From positions 43,839,651 to 43,903,650 of the forward strand of contig NC_079495.1 of assembly GCF_030052815.1 (NCBI RefSeq): a stretch of 64,000 nt of DNA, read 5' to 3'. The translations under genes and the position numbers were made by a program. The notes beneath the pieces were generated by a model that made no database searches, was not told the DNA's origin, and worked only from the letters and a program-made list of their open reading frames with translations. The DNA comes from Hevea brasiliensis (Eukaryota; Streptophyta; Magnoliopsida; Malpighiales; Euphorbiaceae). Shown here in pieces: positions 34,147 through 44,846 of the stretch; position 1 is the stretch's first letter, and each line of letters opens with the position of its first letter.

Positions 34147-34184
34147 AAATTTCGAGATGAAATTTATTTTAAGGGGGGGAGAAT
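34147..34184 (+). other. pre-PPT hairpin and polypurine tract
   Basis: Stem AAATTTC/GAAATTT (34147-34153 and 34159-34165), extendable by a G-T pair, then AAGGGGGGGAGAAT at 34171-34184, directly before the LTR. Confidence 0.75.
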
Positions 34185-37070
34185 TGTAACACCCCTATTT
34201 GCATAGCCTGGTATATTTCTCTATTTCGGTGACCGGTGTCGGTCCGGATTATTAAGGGGATTAGAACCACACTTAAGACAACTAAATAAGTCATAAATAC
34301 AAATAATTAGTAATTGTCAATTAGTTAAGTATAAATAAGAAAAACGGAACATAAGAAGTTAAACGAGCCGAGAGACACAGTGATGGGTGACCTCCTCGGG
34401 AAGGATTGCGAGGTCGATTTAAACTCGAATTTCGAACCGTAAAATGTGACACCGCGGTCCTTAGGACCATTACAAACACCATGGAAAAGAGAAAATCACA
34501 AAAAAGAATTATTAAGTAGGTCAAATAATTAGGTCAAGGATCTGGAAGAAATATTGAATTATTTACAAACCGGATCAAACTGGCGAGGGGCAATTTCGTC
34601 AATTAACCCCGAGAGTTGACTCCTGACCTAAATGTCAAATAAAATTGAAGAAAAGAAAATTTCAGAGTCGAGAATTAAATTAAAGAACAAATGAAAAAAT
34701 AAATGATAAAAAAAAGAAAAAGAAAAGTTGAAAAAGTTATGACATCATGCATGACATAAGCATGATGAAATAAATTTTTATTTTTAAAATTTGAAATTTT
34801 GGGATAATTTCTAACAATTAAAAGACAAATTAAGAAAAGAAAAAAAAAATTGGTCTTCTTTTCCATTCAACCCGTCTACCCTTTCTCTCTCTCCTATCTC
34901 TTTCATTTCTCTCATAAAGCCTCCTTTGAAACCCACCTAAAGCTCTCTTAAACCCTAAATTTTGCCATGAAGTCCCTACATCCCTTAACTAAAATTTATG
35001 TTTGAACTTTGACAAGAAGATAGGGAGTAAGTAAATCAAGCCAAGTTTGAAGAATTGGAGATATAAATTCTGCTCACTTAAGGTAAGCTAATCCAACCTT
35101 TCTTTTTAGTATACATGATTGATTTAGGGTAGAAATGGATGAGATTATATGAAGAAATTGGAAAAAATTTCATGATTAGGAAGAGAGGAAATTTTGGCCA
35201 GCCATGGTACCTTGAAGTTTTGATATGCTCAATTAAATTAGACATGAATTTGACATTGATTAAGGTTGAATATGTGATTAGTGTAGTAAATTGAGTCCAA
35301 TTGGTATGAGACCAATTGGGAATGAAAAATAGACACAAAATGACACAATTTTTATTTAGAAATCATGCCCAAAAAGTGACCAAAACCTAGTGAACAAATT
35401 GACAAAATTTGGATTTCTACAGTCTGACTTGTACAAAAAATGACCAAATGAACAGTGTTTGTTCATTTAGCCATAACTTGGGCTAGGCAGGTCTAAATAA
35501 CCTGAAAGTTTACCAGTAGATAGTTGAGATATAGACCTAAAACTTTTATGAGGAACACAAACCAAAATTATGCCCTTATCCAAGTCATTTAGCCACCCAA
35601 AGTTGGTGACCTAAAACTGCCAGATCCAGTTTGGTGCCCAGAAATCTGGGTTAAGTCTAATCCGGCAGCCATGATTCAAATGGCTATAACTTGAGCTAAA
35701 AAACTCCAAATGGAGTGATTCAAAAAGGAGAATAAATTTAAGACAATAGAGAACATTTTCTATGAAGAAAGTTTTTCCAAATTCTAACAGAAAAATGACC
35801 AATGAAACAGTGCAACATAAGACACCAAAACTGAAAATTTGCAAATTTGCCTAAAAGACTTAGAATTTGAGTAAACAACCAAAACCAACAAATTTAGTTA
35901 CCAAAATGTGGTATGTGGGTGAAGTTAGAATTCCCATACCTATTAAGCCTTAGAAAGTCAACAAATTGACTTGAATAGTGTCATGAATAGTAACCCCAAA
36001 ACACAAATTTTAAAGAACGTCAAGTTTAGCACATTAGAGCTAGGTAAAAGTGAATTTAAATTTATTTTTGGATTTATGCTAAGTTATTATACTGAAACAC
36101 TGTGAAACTGTGTGTTTCAGTGGAAAAGAATACCGGGAAGGAACCCGAGATATCGAGTCAAGGCCAAAAGGTGACTCATATAAGGTTTGTGCACAACGTA
36201 TAATTTCTGTAAATTATCTTCTGCATATTGTTTTGAATAATTTGAAATATCGAATTGTGACATTATTATGATGAAGTATTTATGATGCTTTTGATTTAAA
36301 TTGTTGGAAGTTATTTGTGTATATTTGAAATGGCGTAAATGTTTAGTAAATTGTTAAGATAAGTTTTGAAACCACAGTATCATGACCATATATTTGAACA
36401 CCTCACTAGCATGACTAGTGGGGGTAATTAGTTTCAAATTTTGATTCATTCTCTGGCTGAAGTGTTGAGGTGATGATGAAGTATTTATGATACTTTTGAT
36501 TTAAATTGTTGGAAGTTATTTGTGTATATTTGAAATGGCATAAATATTTAGTAAATTGTTAAGATAAGTTTTGAAACCACAGTGTCATAACCATATATTT
36601 GAACACCTCACTAGCATGACTAGTGGGGGTAATCAGTTTCAAATTTTGATTCCTTCTCTGGCTAAAGTGTTGAGGTGTGTGCCAGTAAAAGAAGAAATTA
36701 AATGGATATCCATATATTTGAGCTAGCTAGCCTTGTGATGTGACTTCTCCTTAGCCTCTGGCTATTGAGATTATATTTGTTTCGAATGGCATGATATAAC
36801 TGTGGGTTTTATGAAATTGGTTTTGACACTTCGAAATGAAATTATTTGGATTAAAATCTCATAATTCATGTTTTGTGTTTAACTCTCATGTTCAGTCCAT
36901 TTTTTTTTTGACTAAATATGATTTAAATTCTGCATAAAGATTATTTTAGTATGTTGTGCACCACTGAGTCCTAGTACTCGTGATGGTTATTATTCTTTGT
37001 CAGATTTAGAGACTAGAGGAGCAGCAGAGTGAGCTGCTGAGGATTGTGGAGCAACTTACCTTGAAGTTAT
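34185..37070 (+). mobile_element. 3' LTR of the plus-strand element, truncated
   Basis: It matches the 5' LTR from TGTAACACCCC until GAAGTTAT at 37070, then changes to MULE sequence. It lacks about 640 bp of LTR end. Compared with the 5' LTR it has a deletion of about 240 bp near 35295 (TAAATTGAG joined to TCCAATTGG), a tandem duplication at 36270-36674, and a decayed stem-loop at 36964-36979. Confidence 0.9.
36270..36674 (+). repeat. 205-bp tandem duplication in the 3' LTR
   Basis: GATGAAGTATTTATGATGCTTTTG... begins at 36270 and again at 36475, each copy ending in AAGTGTTGAGGT. The 5' LTR (about 28052-28255) has one copy. The two copies differ by several substitutions. Confidence 0.9.
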
Positions 37071-38640
37071 TTCTACTATTTCCCTTAGAATCTGTCTCTT
37101 ACAAATGTCCCTTAGAATGCACCATCCATCCCTATAATGGGTCTGCAACTTACAAGTCACCCCCTCTTAGATGCTTCTATACATACAAACTCCTATAAAA
37201 AAAAAATGTCCTACATTGTCTAAGTCTTATTTATTCAAGTCAATCCTATAAATAGAACCTGGATTTGATCTTTCTATTTCTATAGCAAAAGCATTAGGCA
37301 TAGCACACTCAACCTTATAATCTCCATCAATAAAAGCTCATTTGCTCTCCTACACTTTGAGTAAGAATCATAAACTCTTATATCTTCTTTCATAAAGTGT
37401 TTGAGCTCCCTAATTTTATTATTTGGATTATGGTATATTCCTTTTTTCAAGTGTTCAACAATGAAAGCTGAACTTACAATAGGAATTTTAAATATCCTAT
37501 AACACCTATGTGTAGGTTTAATGTCTTTATAACAAATGGGTTATTTCTACTATTTCTACTAGCAAATACAATAAATGACAACCTTTCTTACACTTAGCCC
37601 TCATTCTATTAGGCTCATTCTTTGTGAATTTAATTTTCACACCCCTAACAATAGAATATCTTGCAATTGCATCTCTAAACTCTGTAGCATTTGAGAATTC
37701 CATGCCCAAACTAAAACTGGTAATTGTAGCTTCTTTGTCAAACTTTGGCTTTTTATTTTTCCTCCTAACCACCTTTTCATTATCATCTTCACTTGAAACA
37801 CTTAAATTTTCTTATGATCCATGGTCATCAGATGAAATACACTCACTAGCATTGCTATTACTATCATCACCCAAGCTTGATAACTCATCCTCTTTAGTTT
37901 CATCAGTGATCTCTTCACCTAATGAATCTTAACTTTCACTGGCTAACCCACTACCTTGACCTGATTCATCAATAGCTTGTCCTGATTTTTCATTAATATT
38001 CCCTCCTACCCCACTGCCCTCACCTGTTGCCTCACTACCCTAGCAATCAACCCCACTAACTTGCCCTTTAAATAAAGTATTGACTTAATTCACATCTTTT
38101 TTTAACACACCAAAGTCTCTAACAACCTTATTTGTTACCATAGGGTCATTAAAAAAACACTCTCCATTTGCATCTTTATTAACACCACTGCCCTATGTCC
38201 CTAACTCTTTATCATTAAAAATTGCACCATCACTTACAAACTCTCACTATCCAAATATTCAAATCCATAAAGTCTTTAACATCCATATTTGTACTATGAG
38301 AAAGATCTAAACCACTTACAATATTAGGCAATGAGGGAAATGAATCACTTAAATTTGGTATGTCCACTTTATACTGAAGGTTGGACTTATGCAATAGAAA
38401 TTTTAAAATTTTGACTTAGCCTAAATGTCATGCATCTCATGCCTCACCAATTTCATGCAAGCTATTATCAAAACATCGAAATTATAGCACTTGCGACCAC
38501 AACAATCCTTAATCTCATTTTGCAATTTAGGAAACATAAAAAAAGCTCCTAAGCTAAGTTTATGGACTTTACCGAATGGGGCACAAAATCACTATTGTAC
38601 CACCTTTTTTTAGGAAGCCAAGTTGCCAAATGTCAACCTT
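37071..38640 (-). pseudogene. MULE (Mutator-like) transposase N-terminal half, truncated
   Basis: On minus, an acidic Ser/Gly/Glu/Asp-rich N-terminal part (about 38400-37800, e.g. 'EITDETKEDELSSLGDDSNS') leads to 'FSLGMEFSNATEFRDAIARY' and 'GVKIKFTKNEPNRMRAKCKK', the MULE DNA-binding (DBD_Tnp_Mut) domain, at about 37715-37575. After a frameshift the CCHC-domain sequel continues: 'FIVFASRNSRNNPFVIKTLN' (about 37567-37508), then 'EYTIIQIIKLGSSNTL'. Near 37155 'SCRPIIGMDGAF' is the start of the DDE domain with its first Asp. The rest of the catalytic domain is missing at the junction with the LTR. Many stops. No terminal inverted repeats seen. MULE transposase would cut and paste its own element. 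Confidence 0.8.
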
Positions 38641-38869
38641 TTAATTCATCCACATGAACTAAAGATTAAGCCTTTTGAATAGTTGAACAACAAACCTTGG
38701 TGTACCCTCTCTTTTGTCAACTGAATGGTACAAGTGGCTTTTGGTTCAAATTGTTTTCTTTAGGTTAATTGAAGAAGCGATTTCTTCAATTGCTAGTTCA
38801 AAAGAAGCAACTTCAAATGTCTCTTAAACTAGTTATAGAAGAAAGGCACAAAGGTTCTTTATTAATGGT

Positions 38870-40386
38870 GAGAGAATTTGGAGAAGAAGAAGAAGAGAAA
38901 ACTCTAAGCTCTCCCTAAAGTTGAATGTGTGTTTCTATATATATCCTTTAGGGATAGGGAAATCCCTAAAGTGGGGAGGAAATCTCTAACTTTCAAAGAT
39001 TTCCAATCCCTAAACCATATAAGTGGTGGTGGTTCTCTCTACTTTTAGAGACACATATGACACTTGTCCAACAAGTTCATAATTTGTCTCCCACTAAGGC
39101 TTGTCTCTGGTCAACTTATGTAAGAGACATTAAAACCCACTCACATCTTCTTTCTCTCAAAGGCATACCATATGCTGATGTTGCACACTCATGCAACATT
39201 TGCACGATGTAGCAACATACCCTATGCTACATCTTATGTAACTTTGGACTAATATAAGATTTCTTCCTTTTTACCCAGTTCTTTGAATATAGTTTTAAGT
39301 CATGCTAAGGTCTTTTGCAATCTCATTGCAAATTTAAATTCATTAATTTCATTAATTAATCAAACCATTTAATTAATCAATTAAATTAATTAAGCCTTAA
39401 TCATTATGTTCTTATTGTGTGTGAATTCTTGGTGATAAGAATGATATTAACTCTTTAATATCAATGAAACTCCTTCCATAGCTAGAGTGAAATTCCCTTT
39501 CCACTCTTGTTTCTCATAAATTATGATTGACACCTTGCATAGTATATCATAACTATCCAACTAGTAATGAATTAAATCATCCCTTTCTTAGAACCTTGAT
39601 CATACATACCATGCACTAAGGTCTCTTCGTTACAAAGTCCCGACTCAAGCTAGGGTTACGGTTCATGCCAAACCCTAATTGGTTTGAATCATTTGTCCTC
39701 ATCTTATTTCAAATTTTTGATTAATGAGAGTTTCCCATTAAAAACTCTTTTCTAATTAAGTTTACTTATCCTAGCCAAGCACTTTATTCATTAGGAATGA
39801 TTTAGATAGCATAGGACTTTATTCCTATTTACTTAGGGTAACAGATCCTCTATTGAATGAACACTTATCTCCATATACAACTAGTTAGAGCTAACACACG
39901 CAGTACGTAATCGGTATCAAATTCAAACCATCTATATATGAGATAGCCATGGCAGGTTAGGTTAAGGGACTATATGCACTATTATGATCTAGATGACAAC
40001 ATATTGATAAGAGTAACTCTATGGATATGTCATCTATGCGCTATTGATTCGGACATCATAATGTTAGATGGCATGAGACTCACCATTCTATTTTTATTAG
40101 TATCATATACTAAAACATGGAAACAAATAAAGGTGATAGTCTAGTTGAATAGATCATGTCAAATAAAATATCCTTGACTATGAATGATTATTTATAGCTC
40201 TTATATCAAACAGTTTCGTCACTTATATTCTCAACTCATTAAGAATGGAACTTTCAACAAAGAGTTAAAAGGCTTATTTAAAAGAACCATAAACATTTTA
40301 GATTATATTAAACATTAAAAACATTTAAGGGAATTAAGTTTACAATACACAAAATAAAGGCATTGCTCTAGGGTATACTACTAACA
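38870..40386 (-). mobile_element. 3' LTR of the copia element
   Basis: Starts on minus at 40386 with TGTTAGTAGTATACCCTAGAGC, right after the purine tract. It shares TGTTAGTAGTAT.CCCTAGAGC, CCCTAAGTAAATAGG and AATTAGAAAAGAGTTT with the LTR at 62575. The TATA-like TATATATAG is at about 38935-38943. The far end is not defined; 38870 is approximate and LTR-like leader sequence may extend to about 38650. Confidence 0.7.
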
Positions 40387-40400
40387 ATCTCCCACCTGTA
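40387..40400 (-). other. copia polypurine tract
   Basis: On minus: ACAGGTGGGAGAT immediately before TGTTAG. Confidence 0.75.
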
Positions 40401-40639
40401 CTAGAGCCAATAACTATAGTATATATTATTCACCTTATAAAGATGACTAACTATTGTCAATTTATAGCTTAAGTGAACAGATCAATTAGGTTACCAGTCA
40501 AAGCTATCCTCTGAACTACTTCCAACTGGGATTTTGATTAAATGATTTAGCCTTTTTCTTGGTGTTCAGATTTCAAGTGAGACCTAGTCCCTCTACCCTA
40601 GCTAAGGCACTATTGTTGTTACAATTGAGAATGACTGAT

Positions 40640-40870
40640 GACAAAATCAAAGGAACCATTTTTAGTTTCATTAGGAAGTTTTGAATCCAAACAACCTATT
40701 TGCAATATCCCATGTAGTAAAACTTTCAGTTATAGTAGTAGAATCCACAGTCAGTACCTTTATGGAACTTTTCCATTCGATTGCTCAACCACCATAGATA
40801 GACACAAACCTTTAGATAGACATTCTATCCTTACCATTTGATTGAAAGTCAAAATCTGTAAACTCTATTA
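40640..40870 (-). pseudogene. copia RNase H remnant
   Basis: On minus: 'TDFDFQSNGKDRMSI', stop, 'RFVSIYGG', stop, 'AIEWKSS', then 'TVDSTTITESFTTWDIANRL'. This matches the copia RNase H layout: TDSD-F, a G-G-A-I-S-W-K-S-S block, and a DSTTEAEY block. The catalytic Asp region is legible, while the Glu-Ala-Glu is changed. Confidence 0.75.
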
Positions 40871-41686
40871 GTTGTAAATTAGTTTCTCCATTTATTAAGA
40901 TTAATATCTTAAATGCTTCCAAAATATTCAGGAACAATCTTGACAAATACCTAGTATTCCAAACCTCAATGTGATTGGCATTGGCTAGTCACTAATAACA
41001 TATGTAGTACCTTACTTTGTTCATAACTTAGCATACTTAGCTTCTCTCTTTAGGAGTCTTAGAAGACTTCCTTAAGAAAGTTGGACATTATGCCTCTTCC
41101 GCAATAATCCTCTTGGAATCAAGCATGTTGAACCCTTTTAACATCTTTTCCAATTGCTAACCCATGGGAGAATCCTATCATTCTTAGTTGCTCTATCTCT
41201 ATAGATGCAAAACCAAAAACATAGGTTTTTTGCCTTTAGTCAATCACAGAGAAAGACATATACAACTAAGCTTTACAGTTGCTAATATGTTAATTGCCTT
41301 TTCCTATTAATGATATGTCATCTATACATAAGGTTAGAAAAGATGTTACTCCCACTAACCTTCTTGTACTTTCAAAACCCTTTGAAGTATTGCTTAAGAC
41401 CATAAATGGATTTGTTAAGCTTATGCACTTTGTAACTTTTCCAAGATTATGTCTTTCTCTATGTTTCCATTAAGAAAGATGGTCTTTACAACTAGTTGAC
41501 AACACTTCACAATCATAGTGGATATTTATATTGTCATTAAAATTTAAATGAATTCATGCATTGCCTTAGTAAGGATTTTTCCTCATAGTCAACCCCTTTC
41601 CTATAAGTGAAACCCTTTTCACAATTAGCTTTGTCTTGTAAGTCTCTACCTGTCTATTAAAACTTATTTATTTCTTAAGAAACCTT

Positions 41687-41917
41687 TTAGCTCCCATTAG
41701 GTAGCATACCCATAGGAAGGTTTACAAGAACATAGATATGGTTCACAATGGTTGAATCCATTTTGGATCTTATGGCTTTTAACATTAATGAGAAATATAT
41801 ATCCAATATAATTTCTTCATTAATTGTATGATCATCTCTCTGACCAATCTCTGTATGAATGAACAACTTTTGTACATTCTTATGTAAAATTCTATATCTC
41901 TTTAAAAGATGAGACAT
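41687..41917 (-). pseudogene. start of copia reverse transcriptase
   Basis: The 76-residue open piece contains 'LKAIRSKMDSTIVNHIYVLV' and 'NLPMGMLPNGS', which follows the copia RT lead-in (W-x-x-A-M-x-x-E-M-D-S ... N-x-x-W-x-L-V ... P-x-G). Downstream to about 40900 on minus RT decay continues without a clear YVDD box. Confidence 0.75.
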
Positions 41918-42289
41918 AGAAATTAACTTTGAGTTATTATTATGGTGACATTGCTAATAGGTATAAACTTGTTACTAGAAGGATTTATATCCATTTTTAT
42001 GATTCTTTATCTAATTTCATCTTCCTTTCTTTGTCATTTTCTTTTAGATTTTCTTGAGAAAAATGACCCTACTTATAATAATCTTTATTTAATAGGAAGA
42101 TGAAATAATATCATAAACTTTCTTTAGGATACCCAATAAATTTATCCTTTATATCTCTTTTATCAACTCAAATCTTATCAACCTTAAAACCTAGTGTTTG
42201 AACACAACATATCCTAAATGATATGGTGGAAACTGATATAGATCATAATCTATTTTGAAGTTTTAAAGCTATTTAAAATTCTTATAATT

Positions 42290-42425
42290 CATCACATTTT
42301 GTATTTGTGCTTAACATAGTATGATTCCTCCTTTTAGACCCTCTATACAACTATGGTGTTCTAGGAGGATTCAATTGAGATGCAATATATTGTTCCTTTA
42401 GAAACTCATCGAATTTAGTACTTGA
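42290..42425 (-). pseudogene. copia integrase core remnant
   Basis: On minus: 'KFDEFLKEQYIASQLNPPRT', stop, 'LYRGSKRRNHTML'. This corresponds to the family block F-x-x-F-L-x-x-x-G-I ... P-x-T-P-Q-x-N-G-V-x-E-R-x-N-R-T-L, the region holding the catalytic Glu, here lost. Confidence 0.7.
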
Positions 42426-43029
42426 GTATTCTAAGCCTTAGTCAGATTAAAGACTTAGATAACTTTTCCCATATATTTCTCTACTTTAGGTCTGAATTCA
42501 TTGAACTCTTCAAAGATTTAAAGTTTTCAGTTCTCAAATGTAAACATCCTTAAAGTATTGAGAAAAACCTCTTCTAACCATTTTCTAGATAGACCACATA
42601 CGTCTCCATGTATTGGTTCTAAAACTCCTTCAACTCTTTTGATTTAGTTATCTTGCCTGGAGAACAAGTCTCATTAATCAGACCAATGAGGACCCAGTCC
42701 CCATCTTGCTAACTTAGTGATCCTATCCTCTACAATCTAACATAATCATAAAAGCCAAATTCATTTTAGATTAGATTTGGTTTCGATAATTATATTAATC
42801 TCATATTAATTGCTTGGAATTGTTTTGTTAATATTATCAACATAATAAAAACCTTTGTTCAAACAACCCATACTGACATTTCATTTTCAAAATAAAATGT
42901 AAACATCATCCATGAATCCATATTCATATCCATTACAAGTCAATCTTGATATAGAAATGATGTCTTAATAGAATTAGATACATTTAAACATTGTCCAAAA
43001 AAAAATTTTATTTAAATACAAAGACAAAC

Positions 43030-43500
43030 CCCATGAACTTGGTAGAAACCTTTCCTCCATTGCCAATATCTGGTCTATCTTCATATCTTTTCCAATCTTT
43101 ATTAATTATAAGTTCTTGCACGTCATAACATTTATGAGAACTGGCTCCAATAATTTTAATGATAAACTATGTGTACTTTAGAATATCAGAAACAAGATAT
43201 AAATATACCTTCACAAGGCTTATCATTTTCACTCTACCTATACTCCAAGTACTTTGGCCACTAGAAACATTTTCCTTTGCTTGTAGCTTTAAACTTCTTA
43301 TCCTTGAATTAGCTTTTGGACACCATCTTTGAAAGTCTAGGGATTGAAACACTCTTATTCTTGTTACTCTTCCTTTTAGTCTCACTTAAAGTAAAGGAAA
43401 CTAATATTTTTTCCTTTCCCTTATTGCTAAGCATAAACTTTTGAGGCATGACAAGTAATTTTAACAACTCTGCAAGCATACACTCCAGTATTATCATGAC
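43030..43500 (-). pseudogene. copia gag end and protease remnant
   Basis: On minus: 'MLSNKGKEKILVSFTLSETK' followed by Lys/Ser-rich sequence, a degraded zinc knuckle ('GQSTWSIGRVK', matching the C-G-x-x-G-H-W-x-x-x-C half) at about 43225-43265, then 'IIGASSHKCYDVQELI' and 'DIGNGGKVSTKFMG', the copia protease start (D-S/T-G-A-S-x-H) with its Asp lost. Confidence 0.7.
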
Positions 43501-44846
43501 TTGACTAGGGGGCCATAACTGTGCTAGGGAATGGGTTATCTTAAGGTTATTAGAACTTGTAGCAATCTTAAGACAGTAAACTTTGACCTTCTAAGGGCCC
43601 GCATAACTACTTTGGAACTTTTCTTAAAGTCTAAGAGAGATTTTTTTTCTTTTTAAGACTCAAACTTCTGAAAAAGAGCATAAAAATTTAAGTGCATTAT
43701 GTGAAAATCTCTTTTTCTATTTTTGTCTTTCATTATCATTATTATTGTACTAAACTTCATTTGTACAAAATTAAGCTCTTTTTGTAACCTTTACATTATT
43801 GCTATAAATCACATAACTTCCTTTGAATTGTTTCCCTAGGAAGAGCATGCTATAGACCTTTACTTTCTTGTCTCTGCTATGGCTATTCATCATTTTCATA
43901 CATAAACTTTGGAAAAGTTCCCTTTAAAGGACCTTTTTTTCTTAGACAAAGCATTTTAACTTTAACCGCATCCTATTAAATAACACTAACTTTACTTGTA
44001 TTGAAATACACAAGAAGGTCATTGATTACCCCAGTAGACTTTCATTAAGTTTTTCAAATTAGTGTGACCAATAGGGCATTACTTTACTCTTTTTTAATTA
44101 CATAATTTATGCAACATAAGTTAGTTAACTGTGGTAAGGACCTAACTTTTGCTCTTATTCTCCTAACATTTTTTACTTTCCTATCTATAGCTATTTCTTT
44201 TAGGGAACTACACATTCCCTTCATACACTTATTTAGTTTCATCTTAGGCATTTAAATTTTGTCATGCGATTCCATTTCGTTATAAAGGAAACAACTCACT
44301 ACACATGCATCTAAACAACCTACTGACAATCACATTTTTCATGATTTTATCATACATTAGACATACATACCCACACCACATACATAAAACATACAATCGT
44401 AATGCATCAAATACATTCACTTACATGATACTATGACATGACATAATTACATACTTCCATATTATTAATACATTTGTGTATAACATGATGACTCTTAACA
44501 CTATTATAATAATACAACAATTGTTCTTATAACATGCCACAACCACTCCTAGATTCTTGTGCTTTTACTACCTATAAAAACTATTTTGGTTGGGGCAGGG
44601 GTGAGCTGGGAGGCTCAGTAAGCATAAACTTCTTAAAGTAATTTTAATTACATACACATGGTTATCAATCGCTTGAATGCATCAGTCATCAAACATATAC
44701 AAACATGGTAGTCATTTCACCAATGAGTCCACTATAATCCAATGTGTTTGGCTCATATCAAGGCTCCTCAAGACTTTCGCTTAATATATCCAATGAGCCT
44801 AGCTCATAAAGAGGCCCCTCAGGACTTTCACTTAAAGCATGACATG
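43501..44846. other. older repeat-like sequence, left side of the big insertion
   Basis: No frame recognised. On minus, 44580-44640 reads TTTATGCTTACTGAGCCTCCCAGCTCACCCC, a phrase typical of gypsy LTRs. Repeats of CCAATGAG-CTAGCTCAT and CTCAGGACTTTC-CTTAAAG lie at about 44750-44840. It joins logically to 62067 once the 44847-62061 element is removed, so it may be an old minus-strand LTR. Confidence 0.4.

Larger units (their letters stand above)
25758..37070 (+). mobile_element. Tekay/Del-like element with all domains, many stops, 3' LTR truncated
   Basis: 5' LTR 25758-29290, primer site 29299-29310, gag to chromodomain 29479-34137, purine tract 34171-34184, and partial 3' LTR 34185-37070. 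Domain order gag-PR-RT-RH-INT-chromodomain defines a Ty3/gypsy chromovirus. The two CCHC-like motifs (CETCGKIHGGEC and CFNCGGKGHLAKDC) are typical of the Tekay/Del group. The element is non-functional: about 15 in-frame stops and at least two frameshifts. A right-hand target duplication cannot be sought because the 3' LTR end is missing. Confidence 0.92.
38870..43500 (-). mobile_element. degenerate Ty1/copia element, minus strand
   Basis: On minus the order is gag (43500), protease, integrase (42420), RT (41830), RNase H (40865), purine tract (40399) and LTR (40386 downward). Integrase before RT defines Ty1/copia. Coding is shattered by stops and indels, so this is among the oldest elements in the window. 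No 5' LTR is recognised on its upstream side. Confidence 0.8.

Noticed and set aside
37066..37556. 17-bp direct repeat read as a target duplication around a 475-bp insertion
   Set aside because: MULE coding continues across the second copy in the same direction, so 37083-37539 is MULE itself and not an insert.
37624..37932. 102-codon plus-strand frame
   Set aside because: It is antisense to the MULE transposase, which has a clear domain match on minus.
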